A stretch of 64,000 nucleotides of DNA from Paraburkholderia sprentiae WSM5005 (GTDB lineage Bacteria; Pseudomonadota; Gammaproteobacteria; Burkholderiales; Burkholderiaceae), in contig NZ_CP017561.2 of assembly GCF_001865575.2 (NCBI RefSeq), positions 62,001-126,000 on the forward strand. The letters run 5' to 3'. This document shows, in pieces, positions 30,412-38,603 of the stretch. The notes under the pieces are model-generated. The model was not told the origin of the DNA. It saw only the letters and a list, made by a program, of their open reading frames with translations, and made no database searches. The position numbers and the translations under genes were made by a program. Every line of letters begins with the position of its first letter. The stretch's first letter is position 1.

Positions 30412-30438
30412 AAGCCGCACGCTCGGCGTGCGGCTTTT
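30412..30438. terminator. Terminator after the aldo/keto reductase gene
   Basis: AAGCCGCACGC-TCG-GCGTGCGGCTT is followed by TTCT on the plus strand. The stem is eleven base pairs. It sits between convergent genes and may serve both. Confidence 0.85.
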
Positions 30439-30460
30439 CTGCAGGTATTTCGCCGCGCCG

Positions 30461-30643
30461 CTACACCAGCGCCGGCAGACCCTCGACCAGCGCCACCGCG
30501 CACATCACACCGATCATCGCGCCTAGCACACGCAGCGCGTTGTGTCGCGACTCGGTCTTGCAGGGCAGGGCGCCGACGAATAGCGCGCCCGCCAACGCCA
30601 TCGGAATGACCAGGATGAAATCGCCGATCGTAAAGTACGTCAT
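30461..30643 (-). CDS. Small two-helix membrane protein of unknown function
   Basis: A 60-residue protein beginning MTYFTIGDFILVIPMALAG, with helices at about 7-25 and 38-56 and a short basic loop (CKTESRHNALR). GGGAGGAG lies about six bases before the ATG, an excellent ribosome-binding site, which supports real translation. No family is recognised. It is convergent with the aldo/keto reductase gene. Confidence 0.6.
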   Translation of the reverse strand: MTYFTIGDFILVIPMALAGALFVGALPCKTESRHNALRVLGAMIGVMCAVALVEGLPALV

Positions 30644-30908
30644 CTTCGTCTCCTCCCATGCGGGATGGTTGCTGTGTCGTTGCAGCGGAGGCCGCGGCTG
30701 AAAAACCATGCAGCGTCCATGCACGAGTCGAGTATAGGAGACCGATGAAGCGGCGCGACGGCGCGAGCTTGCGCATCGGCGCTTATTCGCAAGCTGCTGA
30801 ACCCCGGCGCGGCGGGGCGCGCGGCGATTGGCGCGGCGCAGCAAAATGCAGCGAAAACATCAAACGTTCGCTTACGTGCCCCTTTCGTTTTGGTGCCGAT
30901 CCTCCGGG

Positions 30909-32186
30909 CTATTCCCGTCCGCGCAGGCGCGTCGCCGCGAACAGCCCGATCACGAGCAGCGCGGCGACCAGCCCGACCACCCCATTCCAGCCATGCGCGG
31001 CCCAGACACCGCCGCCATATGAGCCGACCAGGCTTGAGCCGATGTAGTACGCCAGCAGATACAGCGCCGCGGCCTGGCCTTTCGCGTCTTTCGCCAGACG
31101 CCCAACCCAGCCGCTCGCGACCGAGTGCCCGGCAAAGAACCCGAACGTCACGCATGCGATCCCGGTCGCGATCGCCGTGAGCGGATGCAGCATCGTCAAC
31201 GCAAGGCCGAACACCATCAGCAGCAGGCTCGCGATCAGCACGCGCGCGCGGCCGAAGGTATCGGCCATGCGCCCGGACCACGGCGATGCGACCACGCCGA
31301 CCAGATAAACGATGAAAATCGCGCCGATCTCAGTCTGATTCAGCCGATATGGCGGCGCGAGCAGCCGGTAGCCGAGGTAGTTGTACAGCGTGACAAAGCT
31401 GCCCATCAGCACGAAGCCGAGCAGGAACAGCAGCGGCAGGCCCGGTCGGCTGAACTGCCGCAGCAGCAAGGTGCGGTGATGCGCGAAGCCGAGCCCGCGG
31501 CGCGGCACGAAATGGCGCGACGGCGGCAACAGCGCGCGGAACGCGAGCATCGACAGCAGGCCGAGCACGCCGATCGTGCCGATCGCGACGCGCCACGAAA
31601 ACAGATCGGCGACCACGCCCGTGATCACGCGCCCTGCCATGCCGCCGATCGCCGTTCCGCCGACATACAAGCCCATCGCGAGGCCGAGGCCGTCGGGATG
31701 CACTTCTTCGGCGAGGTATGCCATCGCAACGGCCGGCACGCCGCCGAGCGCAAGCCCTTCGAGCGTGCGCAGCACGAGCAGCTGATGCCAATGCGGGGCG
31801 ACCGATACGCCGATCGTCAGCACCGCCGACACCGTCAGCGACAGCGTCATCAGCTTGTGCCGGCTCCAACCCTCGGAGACGAAACCGGCGACGAAGATCG
31901 CAACCGCGAGCGCCGCGGTCGACAGTGACAGCGCCAGACTGCTTTGCGCGGGCGTCACGTTGAACGCATCGGAGAACGACGGCAGCAGCGGCTGCACGCA
32001 GTAAAGCAGCGAGAACGTCGCGTAGCCGGCGAACAGCAGCGCGACGCTCGCACGCCAGTACGCGCGCGAGCCGCGTTCGAGATACGGGACGTCCGACACC
32101 TTGGTGGTGTGGGCGCAATCAACTGAGGCTGCGGCGGGAGAGGGAACGGCAGATGCAATCGGCTGGGATTGCGGCGGCAGGGTCAC
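30909..32186 (-). CDS. MFS transporter, YnfM-like
   Basis: The 425-residue protein has about 12 membrane spans and the MFS loop motif GRMADTFGRARV between spans 8 and 9. Other features are TLEGLALGGVPAVAMAYLAEEV and GLYVGGTAIGGMAGRVI, seen in the YnfM-type drug/metabolite exporters. I chose the GTG at 32186 because GGAG precedes it by seven bases; the resulting N-terminal 40 residues are a soluble tail. The substrate is not predictable. Confidence 0.8.
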   Translation of the reverse strand: MTLPPQSQPIASAVPSPAAASVDCAHTTKVSDVPYLERGSRAYWRASVALLFAGYATFSLLYCVQPLLPSFSDAFNVTPAQSSLALSLSTAALAVAIFVAGFVSEGWSRHKLMTLSLTVSAVLTIGVSVAPHWHQLLVLRTLEGLALGGVPAVAMAYLAEEVHPDGLGLAMGLYVGGTAIGGMAGRVITGVVADLFSWRVAIGTIGVLGLLSMLAFRALLPPSRHFVPRRGLGFAHHRTLLLRQFSRPGLPLLFLLGFVLMGSFVTLYNYLGYRLLAPPYRLNQTEIGAIFIVYLVGVVASPWSGRMADTFGRARVLIASLLLMVFGLALTMLHPLTAIATGIACVTFGFFAGHSVASGWVGRLAKDAKGQAAALYLLAYYIGSSLVGSYGGGVWAAHGWNGVVGLVAALLVIGLFAATRLRGRE

Positions 32187-32613
32187 AACAGAACTCCTTG
32201 GGTCACACGGGAACGCGCAAAATGTTAAGCATACGCTGAGAAGCCGATCTTCGCGGTGCCCAGGAGTTGCGTTTGCGATGGCGCAGTGACGCCCTATCTG
32301 CCAGACCGTTCCGGGCAATGCACGTTTTTGATGTCTCTCGCCGCAGGGTTTATGATGGGCTTCATTACGACGTCTGACGCCAGCTCATTGGCGGCGCACG
32401 GCGTAATGGGAGTAGCGTGAAGCGACCGGTGAAAGCCTGTCGTTCGCGCTTTCCAAAGGCCCCGCAACGCGGGAACAATGACTTTCACCTCTCACGCGCC
32501 ACGCGCGCAGCAGATCAGGTGCGCACGCAACGTCCAAATGCGAAGCGGCGTTTTTATCATCACCTCGACCGGCACGAAATCATAAAGCCGGCTAAGGGAA
32601 GCGGGGAATTATC
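32187..32613. other. Intergenic region between the MFS gene and a small gene
   Basis: About 430 bases that hold the upstream region of the leftward MFS gene and of the rightward small gene. GC content is lower than in genes. I see no clear promoter pair, terminator, RNA gene or convincing ORF. Confidence 0.4.
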
Positions 32614-32826
32614 ATGGAAGTCGGTTCCATTGTCCGATCGGTACATATCGCCGTGCCGCAAGGCGCGCGCGGAATCGTCATGCGCATTCTTGGCGACATG
32701 GCAATGGTGGCGTGGTACGCCGGCGAGCCCGGCGCCTCGCAGCAACTCAATACCGAACCCTTTTTCCTGGAAGATCTGATCGATACCGGTGACCTGATAC
32801 GTCCAGCCGGCGCGCAGACGCATTGA
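32614..32826 (+). CDS. Small conserved-looking hypothetical protein (70 aa)
   Basis: The 70-residue protein begins MEVGSIVRSVHIAVPQGARG and has a compact mixed sequence (MRILGDMAMVAWYAGEPGAS). It has no signal peptide or membrane helix. GGGG seven bases before the ATG is a good ribosome-binding site, and the amino-acid composition is balanced, unlike shadow ORFs. Its function is unknown. It lies 100 bases before srkA on the same strand. Confidence 0.55.
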   Translation: MEVGSIVRSVHIAVPQGARGIVMRILGDMAMVAWYAGEPGASQQLNTEPFFLEDLIDTGDLIRPAGAQTH

Positions 32827-32925
32827 ACGTCAGCCCACGTTTCTAGCGATGCGACGCACGCATCGCGAGTCGTCACGCCCGTCGTCGCCCTCGTCTTTAT
32901 CCGCAGCGCGGCGCACAATGCGGGC

Positions 32926-33963
32926 ATGAACGACACCACTCCCGACAGTTTTCATCCCGAGGCCGGCGCCGACGGCGCCGTGCCGTTCTCGCGGCTTACA
33001 CCCGAAACCGTGCTCGATGCACTCGACGGCGTACTCGCAACGACCGGCGTGCGTACCGACGGCCGTCTGTTGCCGCTCAACAGCTACGAAAACCGCGTGT
33101 ATCAGGTCGGCGTCGAAGACGGTCCGCCCGTGGTCGCGAAGTTCTATCGTCCCGAGCGCTGGAGCGACGCGGCGATTCTCGAAGAGCACGCGTTCGTCGC
33201 CGAACTCGTCGCGCGCGAGATTCCGGCCGTGCCCGCGCGCGTGCTCGAAGGCAGCACGCTGCATAGCTTCGACGGTTTTCGCTTCTCGGTCTTCGAGCGG
33301 CGCGGCGGTCGCGCGCCGGATCTCGACCGGCGCGACACGCTCGAATGGCTGGGGCGTTTCATCGGACGCATTCATGCGATCGGGCAGACCCAGGATTACG
33401 CGGAACGTCCGACGCTTGACATCGACACGTTCGGCTACGAGCCGCGCGACTTCCTGCTCGCGCACCGTTTCGTACCCGACGATGTGCGCACCGCGTGGGA
33501 AACGGTGATGAATCTCGCGCTCGATGGCGTCGCGCGCGCGTTCGAGCGAGCCGGCGAGATTCGCGCGCTGCGTGTGCACGGCGACTGCCATCCGAGCAAC
33601 GTGCTGTGGACCGACGCGGGCCCGCATTTCGTCGATTTCGACGACAGCCGCATGGGTCCCGCGATTCAGGATTTATGGCTGCTGCTGCCGGGCGATCGCG
33701 CGGAGGCATCGCGCGCGCTGGCCGATCTGCTCGCCGGGTACGAGGACTTCTGCGAATTCGAGCCGCGTGAGCTTTATCTGGTCGAAGCGCTGCGCACATT
33801 GCGGCTGATTCACTATCAGGCGTGGCTCGCGCGCCGCTGGAACGATCCGGCGTTTCCAGCCGCGTTTCCGTGGTTCAACACGCAGCGCTACTGGGAGGAG
33901 CGCATTCTCGAGATGCGCGAGCAGATCGGCGCGATGCAGGAAGGGCCGCTGTGGCCGGTCTGA
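32926..33963 (+). CDS. srkA: Stress response kinase A (SrkA/YihE/RdoA family)
   Basis: SrkA is a Ser/Thr kinase of the choline-kinase/APH fold that protects against envelope and oxidative stress in E. coli. The 345-residue protein has the catalytic loop HGDCHPSN (218-225, D220 and N225) and the metal-binding FVDFDDSRMGP (D237). The N-terminal ENRVYQVGVEDGPPVVAKFYRP holds the ATP-binding Lys. Length is slightly above E. coli SrkA (328). It is convergent with the XdhC-type gene, separated by only 21 bases. Confidence 0.9.
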   Translation: MNDTTPDSFHPEAGADGAVPFSRLTPETVLDALDGVLATTGVRTDGRLLPLNSYENRVYQVGVEDGPPVVAKFYRPERWSDAAILEEHAFVAELVAREIPAVPARVLEGSTLHSFDGFRFSVFERRGGRAPDLDRRDTLEWLGRFIGRIHAIGQTQDYAERPTLDIDTFGYEPRDFLLAHRFVPDDVRTAWETVMNLALDGVARAFERAGEIRALRVHGDCHPSNVLWTDAGPHFVDFDDSRMGPAIQDLWLLLPGDRAEASRALADLLAGYEDFCEFEPRELYLVEALRTLRLIHYQAWLARRWNDPAFPAAFPWFNTQRYWEERILEMREQIGAMQEGPLWPV

Positions 33964-33984
33964 ATTGAATAACGCCGCGTCACG

Positions 33985-35007
33985 CTACACGCTGCAAGCG
34001 GCGCCACCCGACGCGGCAATTTCCCGCGCGGCCTTCGCGCCTTCGACCTGCAATAGCGTCGGCAGCGATACGCCGTTTTTCGCCGCCGTCACCTCCGCCA
34101 GAATCGACACCGCGATCTCAGGCGGCGTCCTGCTGCCGATATAAATGCCCACGGGTCCATGCAAACGGGCCAGTTCCGCTTCGTTCAGATCGAACTCCTT
34201 CAAGCGCTCGCGTCGCGCGTGATTGTTCCGGCGCGAACCGAGCGCGCCGACATAAAACGCCGGCGTCTTCAACGCTTCCATCAGCGCAAGATCGTCGAGC
34301 TTCGGATCGTGCGTCAGCGCGATCACCGCGCAGCGCTCGTCGAGCTTCATGTCGATCACGGTGTCGTCAGGCATCGTGCGGACGATCTTCGTGCCGGGCA
34401 CGTCCCATTCCTCGGTGTATTCCTCGCGCGGATCGCAGACCGTCACCTGATAGTCGAGCCCCACCGCGATATGGCACAGGTAGTGCGACAACTGCCCGGC
34501 GCCGATCACGAGCATCCGGTAGCGCGGACCGTGGATCGTCAGCAGACGCTCACCGTCGAAATTCACGCCGTCGGTTGCCTGCGCGTTGTCGAGCCGTGCC
34601 TCGCCGGTCGTCATGTCGAGTTCGCGCGCGACGAGCCGGCCATTTTCGACCGCGTGGCACAGCTCGGCGATGCCGCTTTGCCGCGTCAACGGTTCGAGCA
34701 CAAGCTGGATCGTACCGCCGCACGGCAGCCCGAAGCGATGCGCTTCCTCTGCCGTGATGCCGTACTTCACGGCTTCCGGGCGGGTCTGCTCGATGCCCCG
34801 TTGCCGGACGCGATCGATCAGATCGTCTTCGATGCAACCGCCCGACACCGAGCCCACCACCAGGCCGTCATCGCGCACCGCGAGCATCGCGCCCTCGGGA
34901 CGAGGCGACGAGCCCCACGTCTTCACGACCGTCACGAGGAGCGCGCGATGTCCGTCCTCCAGCCAGCGGGCGCTGGTTTTCAAAACTTCGAGATCCACGC
35001 TGTCCAT
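33985..35007 (-). CDS. coxF: XdhC/CoxF-family molybdenum cofactor insertion protein
   Basis: XdhC-type proteins bind molybdopterin cytosine dinucleotide, help sulfurate it and insert it into xanthine-dehydrogenase-family enzymes. The 340-residue protein has the N-terminal SVSGGCIEDDL motif with conserved Cys and a C-terminal Rossmann domain (LVIGAGQLSHYLCHIA at about 169-184). It is last in the Cox-like operon, and its start overlaps the end of coxG by 28 bases. Its role is to mature the large subunit encoded upstream. Confidence 0.85.
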   Translation of the reverse strand: MDSVDLEVLKTSARWLEDGHRALLVTVVKTWGSSPRPEGAMLAVRDDGLVVGSVSGGCIEDDLIDRVRQRGIEQTRPEAVKYGITAEEAHRFGLPCGGTIQLVLEPLTRQSGIAELCHAVENGRLVARELDMTTGEARLDNAQATDGVNFDGERLLTIHGPRYRMLVIGAGQLSHYLCHIAVGLDYQVTVCDPREEYTEEWDVPGTKIVRTMPDDTVIDMKLDERCAVIALTHDPKLDDLALMEALKTPAFYVGALGSRRNNHARRERLKEFDLNEAELARLHGPVGIYIGSRTPPEIAVSILAEVTAAKNGVSLPTLLQVEGAKAAREIAASGGAACSV

Positions 35008-35594
35008 GATTTCTTCCCGTTCTTTGCTTCGCCGCCGGACTCTGCGTCCGTGGCCTCGTTAGCTTCCGTTTGCGCGGACGTGGACGCGGCTTCGGCATCA
35101 GTTTCAGTGTCCGCCGAGGCGTCGCCGTCCTGCGCTTGAGCGGCGCTCTGGTCGCCCGAGAGCTGGGCGACCAAGCGCTTGAAAAACTCCCCGGCAATCT
35201 TGCGCGCCGCACCGTCGACGAGCCGTGAGCCGATCTGCGCGAGCTTGCCGCCGACCTGCGCGTTCGCGGTATAGCAGAGCTTCGTCGCGGCATCGCCGTC
35301 GGCTTCGAGCGTGACATGCGTATTGCCCTTGGCAAAACCCGCGGCGCCGCCTTGGCCTTCGAACACGATCGTGTAGGTGTTCGGCGCGTCGATATCGGTC
35401 AGTTGCATACGCCCCTTGAAGCGTGCCTTGACCGGTCCGACCGCCGCGCTCAGCGTGACCAGGTACGCGTTTTCGCCCTCCGGATCGATGCTTTCGCAAC
35501 CGGGGATGCAGGCGCGCAGAACCTCTGTATCGTTCAACGCGTCCCACGCCTGCTGCTGCGCGACCGGCAGCGTATGCGTTTCGCTCAATTCCAT
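34980..35594 (-). CDS. coxG: CoxG-like SRPBCC protein with C-terminal tail
   Basis: CoxG proteins have a START/SRPBCC lipid-binding fold. They tether CO dehydrogenase to the membrane and, from recent work on mycobacteria, are thought to carry quinone. The 204-residue protein has the domain at about residues 1-145 (VAQQQAWDALNDTEVLRACIPGCE). A disordered Ala/Thr/Glu/Asp-rich linker (about 150-190) follows, then a short amphipathic KKSWTAWISKF tail that could touch the membrane. It overlaps coxE by ten bases and xdhC by 28. Confidence 0.82.
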   Translation of the reverse strand: MELSETHTLPVAQQQAWDALNDTEVLRACIPGCESIDPEGENAYLVTLSAAVGPVKARFKGRMQLTDIDAPNTYTIVFEGQGGAAGFAKGNTHVTLEADGDAATKLCYTANAQVGGKLAQIGSRLVDGAARKIAGEFFKRLVAQLSGDQSAAQAQDGDASADTETDAEAASTSAQTEANEATDAESGGEAKNGKKSWTAWISKF

Positions 35595-36850
35595 GTCGTT
35601 GCTCCTGCGAGTGTCGTCGCGGCGACGGTGTGGCGAGGCGCGCGCGTCAGTTGCGCGAGATCGCGGCCGAACGCGGCGAGACTGTCTAGATTATGAACCG
35701 GACGGTGCGCATCGACATGCGGCAGGATTGCCTGCACGCCACGCGCTTTCGGCGTGAAGCCGCTGAACCGCAGCAGCGGATTGAGCCACACGACGCGATG
35801 CGCGAAGCGTGCGAGCCGCGCCATTTCGGTATCGAGCACGTCGATCGCTTCGTGATCGAGACCGTCGGTGACGAGCAGCACCGTCGCCCGACCGGTGAGC
35901 ACGCGGCGCGCCCAACGTCGGTTGAACTCGGCGAGCGCCGCGCCGATGCGCGTGCCGCCCGACCAGTCGACCACCTGATCGCTGAGCGTCGCGATCGCGA
36001 CGTCCGGATCGCGTTCGCGCAATGCGCGCGTCGCGTTCGTGAGCCGCGTGCCGAACAGAAACACCTGCAGACGTTCGCGCGATTGCAGCAGCGCATGGCA
36101 GAAGTACAACACCGCGCGCGAGTAGTTGCTCATCGAGCCGGAAATGTCGAGCAGCAGCACGAGCGGCGGCTTGCGCTCGACCATCGCGCGATACTTCCAC
36201 ACGGTCCAGTCACCGCCGGCGCGAACCGCGTGCCGGGCGCTCGCGCGCAGATCCGCATGGGTGCCGTGCGACGCCGCCTTCAGGCGTCGGGTCGGCTCGG
36301 TTGCAAGCGGCAGCCGCTGGCCTCGAATCAGATGACGCAGCGTGCGCCATTCGTCGGCGCTCAGTGTGTCGAAATCGCGATGACGTAGCCGCTCTTCCGC
36401 GCTGAATGTCAGCTGCGCGTGCAACTCGTGCTGCTCGGTTTCTTGCGGGGTATTCAGATGCGGCGACGCTGGCAAGCGCGCCGCGAGCGCATCGGCCAGA
36501 CGGTTGTTGCGCTTCGGCGGTGGCAGCCCGTCGCGCACTTTCGGCAGCAGCAGCGCGCGCAGCTTGCCTTCCCAATCGGGGTCGCGCCAGAACAGATCGA
36601 ATGCGGCATTGAACAGCTCGCGCTCGTCGGGCGCGGTGACGAGCAGCGCGGCAAGCGCGGCGCGCACGTCGTCGCGGCGGCCGAGATCGATCCACTGCAA
36701 CGCGGCGAGCGCGTCGACTGCCTGCGCGGGCGACATCGGCAGGCCGGCGCCGCGCAGCACGCGCACGAAATGGACGACGTTGCGCGCGAGCATGGGCGCA
36801 GGCTGCTGGTCCGGGTGATCGTGCCGGGCTGAGCCTCTTTCGTTCCTCAT
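35585..36850 (-). CDS. coxE: CoxE-like VWA-domain protein
   Basis: CoxE works with the MoxR ATPase CoxD to assemble the bimetal active site in CO dehydrogenase. The 421-residue protein has a C-terminal von Willebrand A domain with the MIDAS motif DISGSMS (D235, S237, S239) and a conserved DWSGGTRIGAAL. The N-terminal half is helical. I chose the ATG at 36850 because GAGG lies about nine bases upstream; an internal ATG at 36793 lacks one. It starts 11 bases after coxD. Confidence 0.82.
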   Translation of the reverse strand: MRNERGSARHDHPDQQPAPMLARNVVHFVRVLRGAGLPMSPAQAVDALAALQWIDLGRRDDVRAALAALLVTAPDERELFNAAFDLFWRDPDWEGKLRALLLPKVRDGLPPPKRNNRLADALAARLPASPHLNTPQETEQHELHAQLTFSAEERLRHRDFDTLSADEWRTLRHLIRGQRLPLATEPTRRLKAASHGTHADLRASARHAVRAGGDWTVWKYRAMVERKPPLVLLLDISGSMSNYSRAVLYFCHALLQSRERLQVFLFGTRLTNATRALRERDPDVAIATLSDQVVDWSGGTRIGAALAEFNRRWARRVLTGRATVLLVTDGLDHEAIDVLDTEMARLARFAHRVVWLNPLLRFSGFTPKARGVQAILPHVDAHRPVHNLDSLAAFGRDLAQLTRAPRHTVAATTLAGATTWN

Positions 36851-36861
36851 GCCGACGATCC

Positions 36862-37785
36862 TCACTCGGACAGACACTGCGCGATCTGCGTGGCATCCAC
36901 GCGCGCGAGATCGTCCTGATACTTGAGCAGCACGCCGAGCGTGTTCTGCACCGATTGCGGATCGAGTTCCGTGACCGACAGCGCTTCGAGCGCGCGGCAC
37001 CAGTCGATCGTTTCGGCGATGCCGGGCGCCTTGAACAGATCCATGCCGCGCAGCCGATGCACGAAGTCGACCGCGCGCCGTTGCAATTGCGCGGACGTAT
37101 GCGGCGAGCGCGCGGCGACGATCTCGAGTTCGCGCTCGCGGTCCGGATAGCCGATCCATTGATACAGACAGCGGCGCTTCAACGCGTCATGTACTTCGCG
37201 CGTGCGGTTCGACGTCATGACGACGAGCGGCGGCTGCGTCGCACGTACGGTGCCGTATTCGGGAATCGATACCTGGAAGTCGGACAGGAGTTCGAGCAGG
37301 AATGCCTCGAACGGTTCGTCGGCGCGGTCGATTTCGTCGATCAGCAGCACGCGCCGCGCGCCGGGATGGTTTTCGTCCGGCATCAGCGCCTGCAGAAGCG
37401 GACGCTTCAGCAGGAATTCGCCACGATACAGCGTGTCGTTGTCGGGGCGCTCGCCGCTCGCTTCGGCAAGCCGAAGCGCCATGATCTGGCGCGGGTAGTC
37501 CCATTCGTAGAGCGCGCTCGCGGTATCGAGGCCTTCATAGCATTGCAAGCGCAGCAGCGTGGTGCCGAGCATGCCGGCCGCGGCTTTCGCGAGCTCCGTC
37601 TTGCCAACACCCGGCTCGCCTTCGACAAACAGCGGCCGCTCCATGCGCAGCGCGAGATACAGCGCGGTCGCCAGCTCGCGGCTCGCGAAATAGCGCTGAG
37701 CGGCGAGCTGGGCGAGGGTGTCGTCAATCGAAGCCGGTGGCGAAGGCGCGGCAAGCGGGGCGACTTGGCCAGGATCGCTAAGCAT
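36862..37785 (-). CDS. coxD: CoxD-like MoxR AAA+ ATPase
   Basis: A 307-residue MoxR-family ATPase with Walker A GEPGVGKTE (56-64), Walker B LLIDEIDRADEPFEAFLLELL and sensor 1 VMTSNRTREVHDAL. In the CO dehydrogenase system, CoxD partially unfolds the large subunit so copper can be added. Its presence with coxE supports an enzyme needing such assembly, although form II enzymes lack the Cys for copper. It overlaps coxM by eight bases. Confidence 0.88.
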   Translation of the reverse strand: MLSDPGQVAPLAAPSPPASIDDTLAQLAAQRYFASRELATALYLALRMERPLFVEGEPGVGKTELAKAAAGMLGTTLLRLQCYEGLDTASALYEWDYPRQIMALRLAEASGERPDNDTLYRGEFLLKRPLLQALMPDENHPGARRVLLIDEIDRADEPFEAFLLELLSDFQVSIPEYGTVRATQPPLVVMTSNRTREVHDALKRRCLYQWIGYPDRERELEIVAARSPHTSAQLQRRAVDFVHRLRGMDLFKAPGIAETIDWCRALEALSVTELDPQSVQNTLGVLLKYQDDLARVDATQIAQCLSE

Positions 37786-38575
37786 TTGCCTTCGCGACCG
37801 CGCGCGCGGCCAGCACCGGAATCAGATGCGCGCGATATGCGGCGCTCGCGTGCATGTCGTCGTTCAGCTCGTCGGGCGACACGCTGAGCGCGCGTGCCGC
37901 GTCGGGAGTGAAGTTCGCCGACAGCGCGCTTTCGAGCTCGGGAACGCGAAACACCGATGACGCCGCCCCCGTCACCGCGACGCGCACGCCGCTCGCGACC
38001 TTCGCGACGAACACGCCGACCAGCGCGAAGTGCGAGGCGGGATTGCGGAATTTCTCGTACGCGGCGCGCTCGGGCACCGGAAACTCGACGGCGACGATCA
38101 ACTCGTCGGGCGCGAGTGCGGTCTCGTACATGCCGACGAAGAAATCGCCCGACGAGATGCGCCGCCGGTCAGTGACGATCGTCGCATCGAGGCCCATCGC
38201 CGCGGCCGGGTAGCACGCGGCCGGGTCGTTGTTCGCGAGCGAGCCGCCGATCGTGCCGAGCGCGCGCACCTGGCGATCGCCGATATTCGCGGCCAGCTCC
38301 GCGAGCGCGGGCAACACGCGCCGCACGTCCGCGTGCTCAGCGACGTCCGCGTGACAGACGGCCGCGCCGATCGTCACCGTGTTGGCGTCGACGGTGATGG
38401 ACTTGAGCGCGGGAATGCGCGTCACGTCGATCAGCTGCGACGGCTGCGCAAGACGCAGGCGCATCGTCGGCAGCAGGCTCTGGCCGCCGGCGAGGAACTT
38501 GGCGTCGCTGTCGGCGGTGAGGGCTGCGGCGGCCGCTTGCGGATCCGTCGCGCGTTGATACTCGAATGAATACAT
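37778..38575 (-). CDS. coxM: Cox-like FAD-binding medium subunit
   Basis: This 265-residue subunit binds FAD and carries electrons from the iron-sulfur subunit to the acceptor. It has AKFLAGGQSLLPTMRLRL, the FAD pyrophosphate-binding loop (AGGQS, residues about 29-33), and TIGGSLANNDPAACYPAA, the second conserved loop. Length is at the short end of the family (about 285). It follows coxL by 28 bases. Confidence 0.88.
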   Translation of the reverse strand: MYSFEYQRATDPQAAAAALTADSDAKFLAGGQSLLPTMRLRLAQPSQLIDVTRIPALKSITVDANTVTIGAAVCHADVAEHADVRRVLPALAELAANIGDRQVRALGTIGGSLANNDPAACYPAAAMGLDATIVTDRRRISSGDFFVGMYETALAPDELIVAVEFPVPERAAYEKFRNPASHFALVGVFVAKVASGVRVAVTGAASSVFRVPELESALSANFTPDAARALSVSPDELNDDMHASAAYRAHLIPVLAARAVAKANA

Positions 38576-38603
38576 GTCGAATGCTCCGCTCAGGATCGTT
38601 GGG

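Noticed and set aside
28947..30643. Two small membrane proteins as a toxin-antitoxin or holin set
   Set aside because: They are separate, unpaired genes; no antitoxin-like partner or phage context is present.
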